Positions 1-6,310 of a stretch of 13,764 nt of DNA are shown one piece after another. How positions within the stretch are numbered: position 1 is the stretch's first letter; every line of letters begins with the position of its first letter. This stretch comes from an uncultured Traorella sp. (lineage in GTDB: Bacteria > Bacillota_I > Bacilli_A > Erysipelotrichales > Erysipelotrichaceae). Where the stretch lies: contig CAMEIZ010000033.1 of the NCBI GenBank assembly GCA_945919165.1, forward strand, positions 1 to 13,764, written 5' to 3'. A model generated the notes under the pieces. It was not told the DNA's origin and searched no databases. It saw nothing but the letters and a program-made list of their open reading frames with translations. Position numbers and translations under genes: made by a program.

Positions 1-62
1 TGATGTGTGACAGGTATTCAGCTGTTGCAACATTAACCGTATTTGTTTAAGTTTACATCTTC

Positions 63-91
63 ATTATACTAAGCATATTCCGTTATGTCAA
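63..91 (-). promoter_or_regulatory. Leftward sigma-A promoter of a gene outside the window
   Basis: On the minus strand a perfect -35 TTGACA (91-86) and a perfect -10 TATAAT (68-63) are separated by 17 bases. This is a textbook strong promoter firing left, divergent from the repressor gene. The gene it serves lies mostly or wholly outside the window. A minus-strand ATG at 33 opens an 11-codon frame running off the edge, but it has no convincing ribosome site, so I do not call it. In phage- and ICE-type switches this position often holds an excision or early gene, but that is inference. Confidence 0.7.
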
Positions 92-153
92 GAGGCTATA
101 GAGAAAATATTAAACTTTTTTGCTTTTGTTATCTTGACATACACTAAACATAT
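68..153. repeat. Paired 11-base element in both divergent promoters (candidate operator)
   Basis: ACTAAGCATAT at 68-78 and ACTAAACATAT at 143-153 differ at one position. The first overlaps the -10 and spacer of the leftward promoter; the second lies inside the spacer of the rightward promoter. A repressor bound at either copy would block RNA polymerase. The adjacent XRE gene is the natural candidate to bind both. The matches are visible directly; binding is inferred. Confidence 0.45.
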
Positions 154-163
154 CTGCTACAAT
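134..163 (+). promoter_or_regulatory. Promoter of the XRE repressor gene
   Basis: TTGACA (134-139) and TACAAT (158-163) are separated by 18 bases. A TG one base upstream of the -10 (155-156) makes it an extended -10. The predicted start lies near 170, leaving a leader of about 25 bases that carries the AAGGAG ribosome site at 181-186. It is divergent from the leftward promoter at 63-91. Confidence 0.75.
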
Positions 164-194
164 AAACACAACGACACAGCAAGGAGTGAAAAGC

Positions 195-719
195 ATGGCA
201 ATCGGTGAAAGAATCCGCTTTATACGCAATTTGCGCGGCATGACGCAGAAGTGGCTTGGCCAAGCCGTTGGCTTTCCCCAAAAGACCGCTGATGTTCGCA
301 TGGCTCAGTACGAGTCCGGCTCCAGAACGCCCAAGGAGGACTTGGTGAAAGCGCTTGCCAATGTGCTGGAGGTTTCTCCTTTGGCACTGAACATCCCCGA
401 TATTGACAGCGACCTCGGCTTTATCCATACCTTTTTTGCGATTGAGGACATTCATGGTGTAAGGGCGGAAAAGCATGGGGACGAAGTGCATATCGTCTTT
501 GATGGCAGCAAGCGGACGATGGACGAGTCTATTTTCAAAATGCTTTCCGCGTGGGCGGACCAAGCTGAAAAGCTGAGAAACGGCGAGATCAGCAAGGAAC
601 AGTATGACCGTTGGCGTTATACATTCCCGGCTGAGGACACGACTCGACGTTGGGCGAAAGTTCCGTCACAGGAACTCAGCGACATGCTGATTGCGGCATT
701 GAAAGAGGCTAAAGAGTAA
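195..719 (+). CDS. XRE/Cro-family helix-turn-helix transcriptional regulator
   Basis: A 174-residue predicted cytoplasmic DNA-binding protein. Residues about 5-65 form an XRE-type helix-turn-helix domain: an RIRFIRNLRGMTQ opening, a WLGQAVGF helix, then a YESGSRTP turn. Seven or so residues (around PQKTADV) are inserted before the recognition helix, a variation common in regulators of Bacillota mobile elements. The C-terminal part (about 75-174) is charged, rich in D, E, K and R, and has no domain I recognise. ATG at 195 is chosen because AAGGAG (181-186) lies 8 bases upstream; GTG at 186 overlaps that ribosome site. Codons are markedly richer in G and C than in neighbouring genes, a sign of transfer. 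The divergent promoter pair and repeated element just upstream point to autoregulation and control of the leftward gene. It is probably the repressor of an integrated element; its targets are unknown. Confidence 0.85.
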   Translation: MAIGERIRFIRNLRGMTQKWLGQAVGFPQKTADVRMAQYESGSRTPKEDLVKALANVLEVSPLALNIPDIDSDLGFIHTFFAIEDIHGVRAEKHGDEVHIVFDGSKRTMDESIFKMLSAWADQAEKLRNGEISKEQYDRWRYTFPAEDTTRRWAKVPSQELSDMLIAALKEAKE

Positions 720-732
720 AATAAACGACAAA

Positions 733-765
733 AAGCCCGTACTGACATCCGATCAGTACGGGCTT
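733..765. terminator. Strong hairpin after the XRE gene, probable terminator
   Basis: A perfect 13-bp stem (733-745 with 753-765, starting AAGCCCGTACTGA) encloses a 7-base loop, 13 bases after the repressor stop codon. Reading right, the downstream tail is only TTAAATGTT, a weak U tract. Reading left, the stem is followed by five T. It may therefore terminate mainly leftward transcripts, or be a rightward terminator whose tail has decayed. Confidence 0.6.
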
Positions 766-890
766 AAATGTTAATATGGGTATTTTGTGAGATAGTTGAA
801 ATTATTCTTTACTCACAAGCCACTCGCAACACAGAATAATTGCATTGAAGCGGAATCTTATCAAAACCTTATCAGAAGAAGTGGTCGAAG

Positions 891-930
891 TCCGAAAACC
901 GTTGGTATTACTGGCTTTTTCGGATTTTTT
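891..930 (+). terminator. Rightward terminator-like hairpin
   Basis: TCCGAAAA (891-898) pairs with TTTTCGGA (917-924), followed at once by TTTTTT. CC and GG next to the stem may extend it across a small bulge. No gene ends directly before it; it may be a relic or a backup for the repressor transcript. Confidence 0.45.
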
Positions 931-1001
931 GATTTATTCCCACTCAGTGGTATCAAATGGTTCTGACTACTGTACGACGTCAGCATGTTTGAATATCTTG
1001 C

Positions 1002-1032
1002 AAAAAATAATCCTCCTTAACATACGGAGGAT
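1002..1032 (-). terminator. Terminator of the DMT transporter pair
   Basis: On the minus strand ATCCTCC pairs with GGAGGAT (1032-1026 with 1016-1010) around a 9-base loop. It is followed by TA and six T (1007-1002), 35 bases after the stop of the second transporter gene. It marks the end of the leftward operon. Confidence 0.65.
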
Positions 1033-1067
1033 AAACTGTTTTATGACATGCTCGATAGGACGGCGAT

Positions 1068-1505
1068 TCATTTATCTAAAGAAACTTTACGATCCCAAAT
1101 AACACCTACAGTTAAAATCACAACTCCGATAATTTTAATGGTAGAAAGTGAATAACCAAAAAATAAATCTAATAAAAAGCTTGCTAATAACTGACCTATC
1201 AGAATAATAATGGCTGATTGAAACAGATTCATTTTATGTAGGGATGTTATGTTGAGAAAAAAGGCAATTACACCAAATACACCGCCAAGATAAAGCCAAA
1301 GAGGAACCTGTAAAGCATGAGTTATAGCTTCCTTTGATTGTGGATAAAATAAAACCAGAAATAAAGAAGCAATTGAAGCAACTATATAGTTCATTAAACA
1401 ACCACTATTATTTCCAAGATGTTTAGTAGCCTGAAAGCTGAGCGTTCGATTTACAACATTGACACAACCTAAGCCAAAGGCAAGTAAAAGATATAAGAAA
1501 TCCAT
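1068..1505 (-). CDS. DMT-superfamily small transporter, YdcZ/DUF606 type (second of pair)
   Basis: A 145-residue, very hydrophobic inner-membrane protein with about five predicted membrane segments (roughly residues 3-20, 36-54, 65-85, 93-113 and 117-136), the usual size and layout of the YdcZ/DUF606 half-size drug/metabolite transporters. The last segment is followed by a positive tail, DRKVSLDK. ATG at 1505 is chosen because GGGAGG stands 5 bases upstream; an upstream in-frame start at 1535 would lie inside the preceding gene and has no better ribosome site. The upstream gene stops one base before this ATG, so the two are translationally coupled. Half-size members encoded as adjacent pairs are thought to work as heterodimers, which I infer here. 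The substrate cannot be read from sequence. Confidence 0.8.
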   Translation of the reverse strand: MDFLYLLLAFGLGCVNVVNRTLSFQATKHLGNNSGCLMNYIVASIASLFLVLFYPQSKEAITHALQVPLWLYLGGVFGVIAFFLNITSLHKMNLFQSAIIILIGQLLASFLLDLFFGYSLSTIKIIGVVILTVGVIWDRKVSLDK

Positions 1506-1506
1506 A

Positions 1507-1932
1507 TTAACCTCCCATGCTGACCAGAACAACACCTAAAAGAATAAGAAAAAGAGCCGGAATTCTTTTGGTATTAAATGTATTCTGAATCACACCAAAA
1601 AGACCAAAATGATCAAGAATGATAGAGAGAAAAACTTGTCCGGCAATAGAAAGGCAGGTCGTCAGTACATTACCGATATGTGATATGCTAAGACTGGTAA
1701 AACTAACCAATATCAGGCCGCATAATCCTCCACAATAGGCATATAAGGGCATAGGCCCCAAATGAATCTTTTCTTTTTTAATAGCTTTTATATAAAAAAT
1801 CAAAACTGAACCACCAATTAGATGAACAATCAAACTTGTTCCATAAATACCAATTGTATTGCTTAACTGACCGTTAAAACTTTGCATACAGGCTAAAAAG
1901 ACACCTGATAAGAATACAAGAAATATAGCCAT
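1507..1932 (-). CDS. DMT-superfamily small transporter, YdcZ/DUF606 type (first of pair)
   Basis: A 141-residue membrane protein with about five hydrophobic segments, paralogous in size and layout to its downstream partner. The N-terminal FLSGVFLACMQSFNGQLS pattern, with an Asn followed by a small-residue helix, resembles the start of YdcZ/DUF606 proteins. ATG at 1932 is preceded by a strong GGGAGGG site. It overlaps nothing upstream and ends one base before the second gene, giving a two-gene operon closed by the terminator at 1002-1032. A TATAAT at 1953-1948 abuts the ribosome site too closely to be its promoter, so the promoter is not identified. The partnership with the second protein is inferred; the substrate is unknown. 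Confidence 0.8.
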   Translation of the reverse strand: MAIFLVFLSGVFLACMQSFNGQLSNTIGIYGTSLIVHLIGGSVLIFYIKAIKKEKIHLGPMPLYAYCGGLCGLILVSFTSLSISHIGNVLTTCLSIAGQVFLSIILDHFGLFGVIQNTFNTKRIPALFLILLGVVLVSMGG

Positions 1933-1977
1933 AAAATCACCCTCCCTATTATAACTGTTTCACTTTTAAAAGCAATC

Positions 1978-1998
1978 AAAAAGGAAGATTTCTCTTCC
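1978..1998 (-). terminator. Terminator of the small membrane-protein gene
   Basis: On the minus strand GGAAGA-GAAA-TCTTCC forms a 6-bp stem (7 with the flanking A-T pair) closed by a GNRA-type tetraloop, followed by TTTTT (1982-1978). It lies 5 bases past the stop of the 56-residue gene, so that gene ends as its own transcript unit before the transporter pair. Confidence 0.7.
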
Positions 1999-2003
1999 TC
2001 ATT

Positions 2004-2174
2004 TCAATTATTTTTATCTGATAGTTTTTTTCCTTCAGATGCCATCATATAGACAGCTAAAGCAGAACCTGATAAAACAGAAGCTAATATCGTATTCTTA
2101 ATCATTTTTCTGCCTCTTTTTGTTGAACTGATTTTTGCTACAGCCATTTGAACAGCTGTCTTTTTCATATCCAT
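2004..2174 (-). CDS. Small single-pass membrane protein, unrecognised
   Basis: A 56-residue protein. The first about 25 residues are strongly basic (K4, K5, K14, K19, R20, R22, K23, K26). A single hydrophobic stretch follows, about residues 29-45 (ILASVLSGSALAVYMMA), then a short charged tail (EGKKLSDKNN). The layout suggests one membrane helix with the basic end inside. It has no Cys, no lipobox and no clear signal-peptidase site beyond a weak A-L-A. ATG at 2174 has AGGTG 5 bases upstream; the next in-frame ATG (2168) is a weaker choice. A -10-like TATAAT precedes it and a good terminator follows the stop, supporting a real short gene between asnB and the transporter pair. I do not recognise the family and assign no function. 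Confidence 0.6.
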   Translation of the reverse strand: MDMKKTAVQMAVAKISSTKRGRKMIKNTILASVLSGSALAVYMMASEGKKLSDKNN

Positions 2175-2191
2175 AAGATCACCTACTCATT

Positions 2192-2197
2192 ATTATA
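2192..2197 (-). promoter_or_regulatory. Possible -10 of the small membrane-protein gene
   Basis: A perfect TATAAT on the minus strand lies 18 bases before the ATG at 2174. The -35 region, inside the end of asnB, is poor (ATTCAA at 2220-2215 with a 17-base spacer). An 8-bp AT-rich stem around the asnB stop (2202-2209 with 2221-2228) could weakly terminate asnB here. The gene may have its own promoter, ride on asnB transcripts, or both. Confidence 0.35.
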
Positions 2198-2205
2198 CAC
2201 AAAAT

Positions 2206-4011
2206 TCAGTTTGATTGAATCTGAATTTGATATTTTTTCAACCAGTAATTTATTTGAAGTAAATAAGCTATGGTTTGAGGAGTTGTCATCAACTGACCAT
2301 ACCATGGAATAGCACATTCTTCAGAAAGAAGAAGTTTCACCTGATGAAAGTTAAAAATCTTAAATAAGGGTTCATGTTCATGAAGCTTTGACAGCTCTTC
2401 ACGAAGAATCTTTAAATACATGGGATGATGTGTTTTAGGAAAGGGACTTTTTTTCCGTTCAATAATTTTTTCTGGCAAAAGATCTTTCATTGCTTCTCTT
2501 AATAATCCCTTTTCACGATCATGGATATGTTTAAATCTCCATGGGATCGAATACACATATTGAATGAGTGAAGCGTCGCAGAATGGAACACGTGCTTCTA
2601 AACCGCTTTTCATGCTCATGCGGTCTTTCCGGTCTAATAAAGTCTGCATAAACCAATACATATTTAAATAGGTCATTTGTTTTGTTTGTATATCAAAAAG
2701 AGTATCATCTTGTTGAAGCGGTGCTTGAAGTAAACAATTGCTTGTAAGATTCTGTATATAAGCTTCAGCGTCTATCTTATAAGTATCTAATAATAATGAG
2801 TTTCTGAATTCAATATTTTGTGACCAGGGAAAATGAGAAAACTTTGGTTCCGTAAACCATGGATAACCGCCAAATATTTCATCAGCACATTCTCCAGATA
2901 ATACAACATCGACATGTTTTTTTACTTCTTTGCAGAATAAGAGCATTGCAGCATCTATGTCAGCCATACCCGGAAGATCTCTGGCATCAACTGCTTCATA
3001 TAACGCATCAATTAAATCTGTACTTTTTAAACGAATAACAGTGTGATCTGTTTGAAATTCTTTTACCATGACTTCTACAAAAGGAGTGTCACTGGATGGC
3101 TGAAAGTGATTTGGAATAAAATAAAGATCATCATTTTCAAATTCTAAAGAAAATGTTTTGAGCTTTTTGTTTTGTTTTTGATAAGCACGGCTGGCAATGG
3201 CACAAATGATTGAAGAATCAAGTCCTCCTGAAAGAAAAGCTCCTAATTCTACATCGCTGACAAGTTGACGTTCAACAGAATCAGTTACCATTTTTTTTAA
3301 TGTTTGAAGGGTTGTAATAAAATCATCTTGATGAGTGTGGCTGGTAATGGAAAAATAGGAATGAATATGAAAACCTTCTTCTGATAAAAGTCCATATTCA
3401 CCTGGTTTAAGTTCATAGATATTTTTAAATACACCGTTTCCGCTTATTCGCCCAGGCCCAAGATAAGCTAACTGATGGATGGATGATGCATCGATCAGAG
3501 AGGGTACAAGAGGATGAGTTAATAAGGTTTTGATTTCACTGGCGAATAAAAAGGTCTGATTGACTGATGTATAAAATAAAGGTTTAACTCCCATTGGATC
3601 ACGTGCTAAGAAAAGCTGATTTGTTTTTGTATCAAATATCGCAAAAGCAAATATTCCGTTTATCATGGAGAGACATTTTTCTTTATAGAATATATAAGCG
3701 TTCAAAATAACTTCAGTATCACTTTGAGTAAAAAAACGAGCTCCCTTTTTGATCAGTTTGTTTCTTAATTCCTCTGTGTTATAACATTCTCCATTATAAA
3801 CAATTACATAGTGATTGATTCTCATTGGCTGTTTTCCGTTTTCAAGATCGACAACAGAGAGTCTTGCATGCATAAGGGCAGCATGTTCCATCAATACCAT
3901 TCCCTCATCATCAGGACCACGATGTTTCATGGATTGAATCATATTTTTAAAGATTACTTCTTGATTTTCAAGATGATGATGAAAATCAATCACACCAGCA
4001 ATTCCGCACAT
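2206..4011 (-). CDS. asnB: Asparagine synthetase B, glutamine-hydrolysing
   Basis: Makes asparagine from aspartate, ATP and glutamine in the cytoplasm. At 601 residues it is within the usual length for the long bacterial forms. The N-terminal class-II glutaminase domain (2-~200) starts MCGIAG, exposing the catalytic Cys2 after Met removal. Glutamine-binding residues R50, N73-G-E75 and D98 fit the family. The synthetase domain (~235-590) has the ATP pyrophosphatase loop SGGLDSS at 261-267 and the conserved LSGECADEIFGGYPWF at 371-386. An RKDRMSMKSGLEARVPFCD stretch lies further on, as in intact enzymes. ATG at 4011 has AAGGAG 8 bases upstream. It is divergent from gpmI across a 147-base gap with no T-box features and no convincing promoter of its own. 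It appears complete and functional. Confidence 0.95.
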   Translation of the reverse strand: MCGIAGVIDFHHHLENQEVIFKNMIQSMKHRGPDDEGMVLMEHAALMHARLSVVDLENGKQPMRINHYVIVYNGECYNTEELRNKLIKKGARFFTQSDTEVILNAYIFYKEKCLSMINGIFAFAIFDTKTNQLFLARDPMGVKPLFYTSVNQTFLFASEIKTLLTHPLVPSLIDASSIHQLAYLGPGRISGNGVFKNIYELKPGEYGLLSEEGFHIHSYFSITSHTHQDDFITTLQTLKKMVTDSVERQLVSDVELGAFLSGGLDSSIICAIASRAYQKQNKKLKTFSLEFENDDLYFIPNHFQPSSDTPFVEVMVKEFQTDHTVIRLKSTDLIDALYEAVDARDLPGMADIDAAMLLFCKEVKKHVDVVLSGECADEIFGGYPWFTEPKFSHFPWSQNIEFRNSLLLDTYKIDAEAYIQNLTSNCLLQAPLQQDDTLFDIQTKQMTYLNMYWFMQTLLDRKDRMSMKSGLEARVPFCDASLIQYVYSIPWRFKHIHDREKGLLREAMKDLLPEKIIERKKSPFPKTHHPMYLKILREELSKLHEHEPLFKIFNFHQVKLLLSEECAIPWYGQLMTTPQTIAYLLQINYWLKKYQIQIQSN

Positions 4012-4104
4012 AAAATCACTCCTTTTTCGCTAACAGTGTATTCATTTACTTTTCATTTTATGAATTGTGTTATGTAAAAAGTAGAAAAAAACAAGTAAAT
4101 AGGG

Positions 4105-4132
4105 TGCGTTTCTGTAAAAAAAGTGATATATT
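4105..4132 (+). promoter_or_regulatory. Probable extended -10 promoter of gpmI
   Basis: TGATATATT at 4124-4132 is an extended -10 (TGn plus TATATT). The -35 is poor (TGCGTT at 4105-4110, spacer 16). The predicted start near 4139 leaves a 20-base leader with GGAGGG at 4147-4152. A gpmI start upstream at 4123 would lie within this promoter. Confidence 0.5.
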
Positions 4133-4158
4133 ATGGTAAGGAAAATGGAGGGCTAAAT

Positions 4159-5727
4159 ATGTCTAAAAGACCTGTAGTATTAGTTGTTATGGATGGTGTC
4201 GGATTAAGCGACAACAAATTTGGAAATGCTGTTGCCAATGCATATACACCAAACCTGGATAACTTATTAAGCACATGTCCAAACACAGCAATTGCAGCAC
4301 ACGGATTGGCTGTTGGATTGCCAAGTGATGGCGATATGGGAAACTCTGAAGTTGGCCACAATGCATTAGGATGCGGTCAGATTTATAGTCAGGGTGCAAA
4401 GCTTGTCAATGAATCAATTGAATCAAAAGATATTTTTGAAACTGATACATGGAAAGCTTTAATTGAAAAATGTAAAAACGGAAAAATGCATTTCTTAGGA
4501 TTGCTGTCAGATGGAAATGTACACTCACATATCAATCATTTGATGGCACTGATTGAAAGAGCAAAAGAAGATGGTGTTAAAGAAGTACGAGTTCATGCTC
4601 TATTAGATGGACGTGATGTACCGGAAACAAGCGCCTTAACCTATATTGATCAGATTGAAGATTTCTTTAATCAGGTTAATGATGATACATTCCATGCCTG
4701 CATTGCCAGCGGCGGCGGACGTATGAAGATTACAATGGATCGTTATCAGGCAAACTGGAAGATGGTTGAAGAAGGCTGGCATACACATGTTTTAGGTGAA
4801 GGAAGACAATTTAAAAGCGCTAGAGAAGCAATTGAAACTTATCGTGAAGAGTTAGGTGTTATTGATCAGGATCTTCCTGCTTTTGTCATTGCAGAGGATG
4901 GTAAGCCGGTTGGAACCATTGAAGATGGTGACAGCGTTGTTTTATATAACTTCAGAGGGGATCGTGCTCAGGAAATTTCATTAGCATTTGATGAAGAAAA
5001 TTTTGATAAATTCGATCGTGTAAGAAAACCGGATGTTATGTATGCTGGTATGTTACAGTATGATGGAGACTTAAAAATTCCAAACAATTTCTTAGTTTAT
5101 CCACCAAAGATTAAATATACGATGAGTGAATTCATGGTAAAACACAACATTAAATCATATGCAATCAGTGAAACTCAAAAATATGGTCATGTGACTTATT
5201 TCTGGAATGGCAACAATTCTCAGAAATTCTCTGAAGAACTGGAAGACTGGGTTGAAGTGAAGAGTGATGTTGTACCTTTTGAACAGCGTCCATGGATGAA
5301 GAGTGCTGAAATTACAGATTTACTGGTAGAAGCCATTGAATCAAACAAGTATGATTTCTTACGTACAAACTATCCAAACGGAGATATGGTTGGACATACA
5401 GGCAGCTACGAAGCAACAATCATTGGTGTGGAAAGTGTTGACTTAAATCTTGAACGCATCAAAAAAGCTGTTGATAAAGTAAATGGTATTTTAGTTGTTA
5501 CAGCTGACCATGGAAATGCAGATGAGATGTATGAAAAAGCAAAGAAAGAAGGAGCAGCTCCTAAAGCTAAAACTAGTCATACATTAAATAAAGTTCCATT
5601 TATTATCTACAATGCTGATGTAGAAATTGCAGAAGGAGAATTTGGATTAGCCAATGTCGCATCTACTGTAGCTAAATTATTAGGTCTTGAGCCTGATGAA
5701 CACTGGCTGCCAGCTATTATTAAATAA
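4159..5727 (+). CDS. gpmI: 2,3-bisphosphoglycerate-independent phosphoglycerate mutase
   Basis: Interconverts 3- and 2-phosphoglycerate in glycolysis, using two metal ions (usually manganese) and a phosphoserine intermediate; cytoplasmic. The 522-residue length is slightly above the usual 505-515. The metal site begins with D12 in VVMDGVGLS. The catalytic serine is S63 in GDMGNSEVGHNALG. Substrate-site motifs are LLSDGNVHSHINHL (H122, H124), LLDGRDVPETSAL (148-160), GGGRMKITMDRY and NFRGDRAQEIS. The phosphatase-like half ends with HTGSYEA, VTADHGNADEM and TSHTLNKVPF, the second metal cluster. ATG at 4159 is chosen for its GGAGGG site 6 bases upstream; an in-frame GTG at 4123 has none. It is followed by its own terminator. 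Likely a housekeeping glycolytic gene. Confidence 0.97.
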   Translation: MSKRPVVLVVMDGVGLSDNKFGNAVANAYTPNLDNLLSTCPNTAIAAHGLAVGLPSDGDMGNSEVGHNALGCGQIYSQGAKLVNESIESKDIFETDTWKALIEKCKNGKMHFLGLLSDGNVHSHINHLMALIERAKEDGVKEVRVHALLDGRDVPETSALTYIDQIEDFFNQVNDDTFHACIASGGGRMKITMDRYQANWKMVEEGWHTHVLGEGRQFKSAREAIETYREELGVIDQDLPAFVIAEDGKPVGTIEDGDSVVLYNFRGDRAQEISLAFDEENFDKFDRVRKPDVMYAGMLQYDGDLKIPNNFLVYPPKIKYTMSEFMVKHNIKSYAISETQKYGHVTYFWNGNNSQKFSEELEDWVEVKSDVVPFEQRPWMKSAEITDLLVEAIESNKYDFLRTNYPNGDMVGHTGSYEATIIGVESVDLNLERIKKAVDKVNGILVVTADHGNADEMYEKAKKEGAAPKAKTSHTLNKVPFIIYNADVEIAEGEFGLANVASTVAKLLGLEPDEHWLPAIIK

Positions 5728-5739
5728 TTTTACCATTAG

Positions 5740-5790
5740 ACGCCTTAATCGTTTCTCTTGTTTAGAAAGAAATGATTGAAGGCGTTTTTT
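5740..5790 (+). terminator. gpmI terminator
   Basis: ACGCCTT pairs with AAGGCGT at the base of a long imperfect stem (TTTCT with AGAAA nearer the loop), ending in six T at 5785-5790. It begins 13 bases after the gpmI stop. The next gene's ribosome site starts only about 8 bases after the T run. Confidence 0.75.
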
Positions 5791-5809
5791 AGAATATTGG
5801 GAGAAAAAA

Positions 5810-6286
5810 ATGCAAAAAAGTGTACAATTATTAGATGAATTGAATCTACCATATACTTATATAGAACACGAGCCAATTTTAGATTATGAAACAGCCAAAA
5901 AAGTTGATGAACAATTTCATCTGACAGGGATTGAAAGTAAAAATCTTTTTATGAAAACAAAATCGGGAAAATACTATGTGCTAGTAACCATAGAAGGAGT
6001 CAGAATGAACCGCAAATTCATGAAAGAACTGTTACAGGAAAAAGTGTCTGTTGCGACACGTGAAGAGTTATACATGGAAACGGGTTATGAAGCAGGATGT
6101 GCGGCTAGTTTTCCCTATAAGAAAGAAATAGGATATCTTGTTGATAATCAGATCTTTCATCATGACAAAATCATATGTTCAGCCGGCATTCCAACAGCCA
6201 GTTTTGAAATGCCTACACAAAATTTAAAGGTTGTTTATGCTCATGTTGAAAATGAAGTGAAATATATTGATTTGCCAAAAGATTAA
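5810..6286 (+). CDS. YbaK/ProX-type aminoacyl-tRNA deacylase domain protein
   Basis: A 158-residue single-domain protein of the YbaK/prolyl-tRNA-synthetase-associated editing family. These trans-editing enzymes hydrolyse mischarged tRNAs (for example Ala-tRNA-Pro or Cys-tRNA-Pro) in the cytoplasm. Visible family features are an N-terminal YIEHEP-x-LDYETA segment (17-29), the SKNLFMK strand (43-49) with the conserved Lys44, a YYVLVT strand (55-60), a GYEAGCAASF loop (92-101) where the family usually has a G-x-V-x-PF loop, and a CSAG turn (123-126). The altered loop means the exact amino-acid specificity cannot be guessed. ATG at 5810 has GGGAG 6-7 bases upstream. It starts 19 bases after the gpmI terminator T run and 24 bases before the GH1 gene, so it is probably co-transcribed with GH1. 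Confidence 0.8.
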   Translation: MQKSVQLLDELNLPYTYIEHEPILDYETAKKVDEQFHLTGIESKNLFMKTKSGKYYVLVTIEGVRMNRKFMKELLQEKVSVATREELYMETGYEAGCAASFPYKKEIGYLVDNQIFHHDKIICSAGIPTASFEMPTQNLKVVYAHVENEVKYIDLPKD

Positions 6287-6310
6287 GTTAAAAGGTCAGG
6301 GAGAATGAAA

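Larger units (their letters stand above)
720..1067. other. Gene-poor stretch between the accessory patch and the transporter genes
   Basis: No credible gene was found in these roughly 350 bases. The longest open frame (about 845-1102, TTG start) has no ribosome site, overlaps the 3' end of the transporter gene and has no recognisable protein features. The stretch holds the hairpin at 733-765, a rightward terminator-like hairpin at 891-930 and the leftward terminator at 1002-1032. On the minus strand 951-934 reads T-T-E-W-E-stop, discussed under findings as a possible trace of a gene end. Confidence 0.5.

Noticed and set aside
1..33. Minus-strand ATG opening an 11-codon frame at the left edge
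   Set aside because: Too short to judge and no convincing ribosome site; it may still be the start of the gene driven by the leftward promoter.
144..563. Minus-strand 139-residue frame over the repressor gene
   Set aside because: Antisense shadow of the clearly real XRE gene; no ribosome site or recognisable domain.
845..1102. Rightward 85-residue open frame with TTG start
   Set aside because: No ribosome site, composition not protein-like, contains the terminator hairpins at 891-930 and 1010-1032, and overlaps the end of the opposite-strand transporter gene.
1948..1953. TATAAT just upstream of the first transporter gene
   Set aside because: It abuts the ribosome site, so transcription would start at or after that site; not a useful promoter for this ATG.
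4012..4158. T-box or other amino-acid leader before asnB
   Set aside because: The gap is only 147 bases, shared with the gpmI promoter, and has no T-box sequence or long hairpin; only a small TTCAT-ATGAA palindrome at 4052-4064.
4131..4399. Minus-strand frames over the start of gpmI
   Set aside because: Antisense shadows of a highly conserved glycolytic gene.
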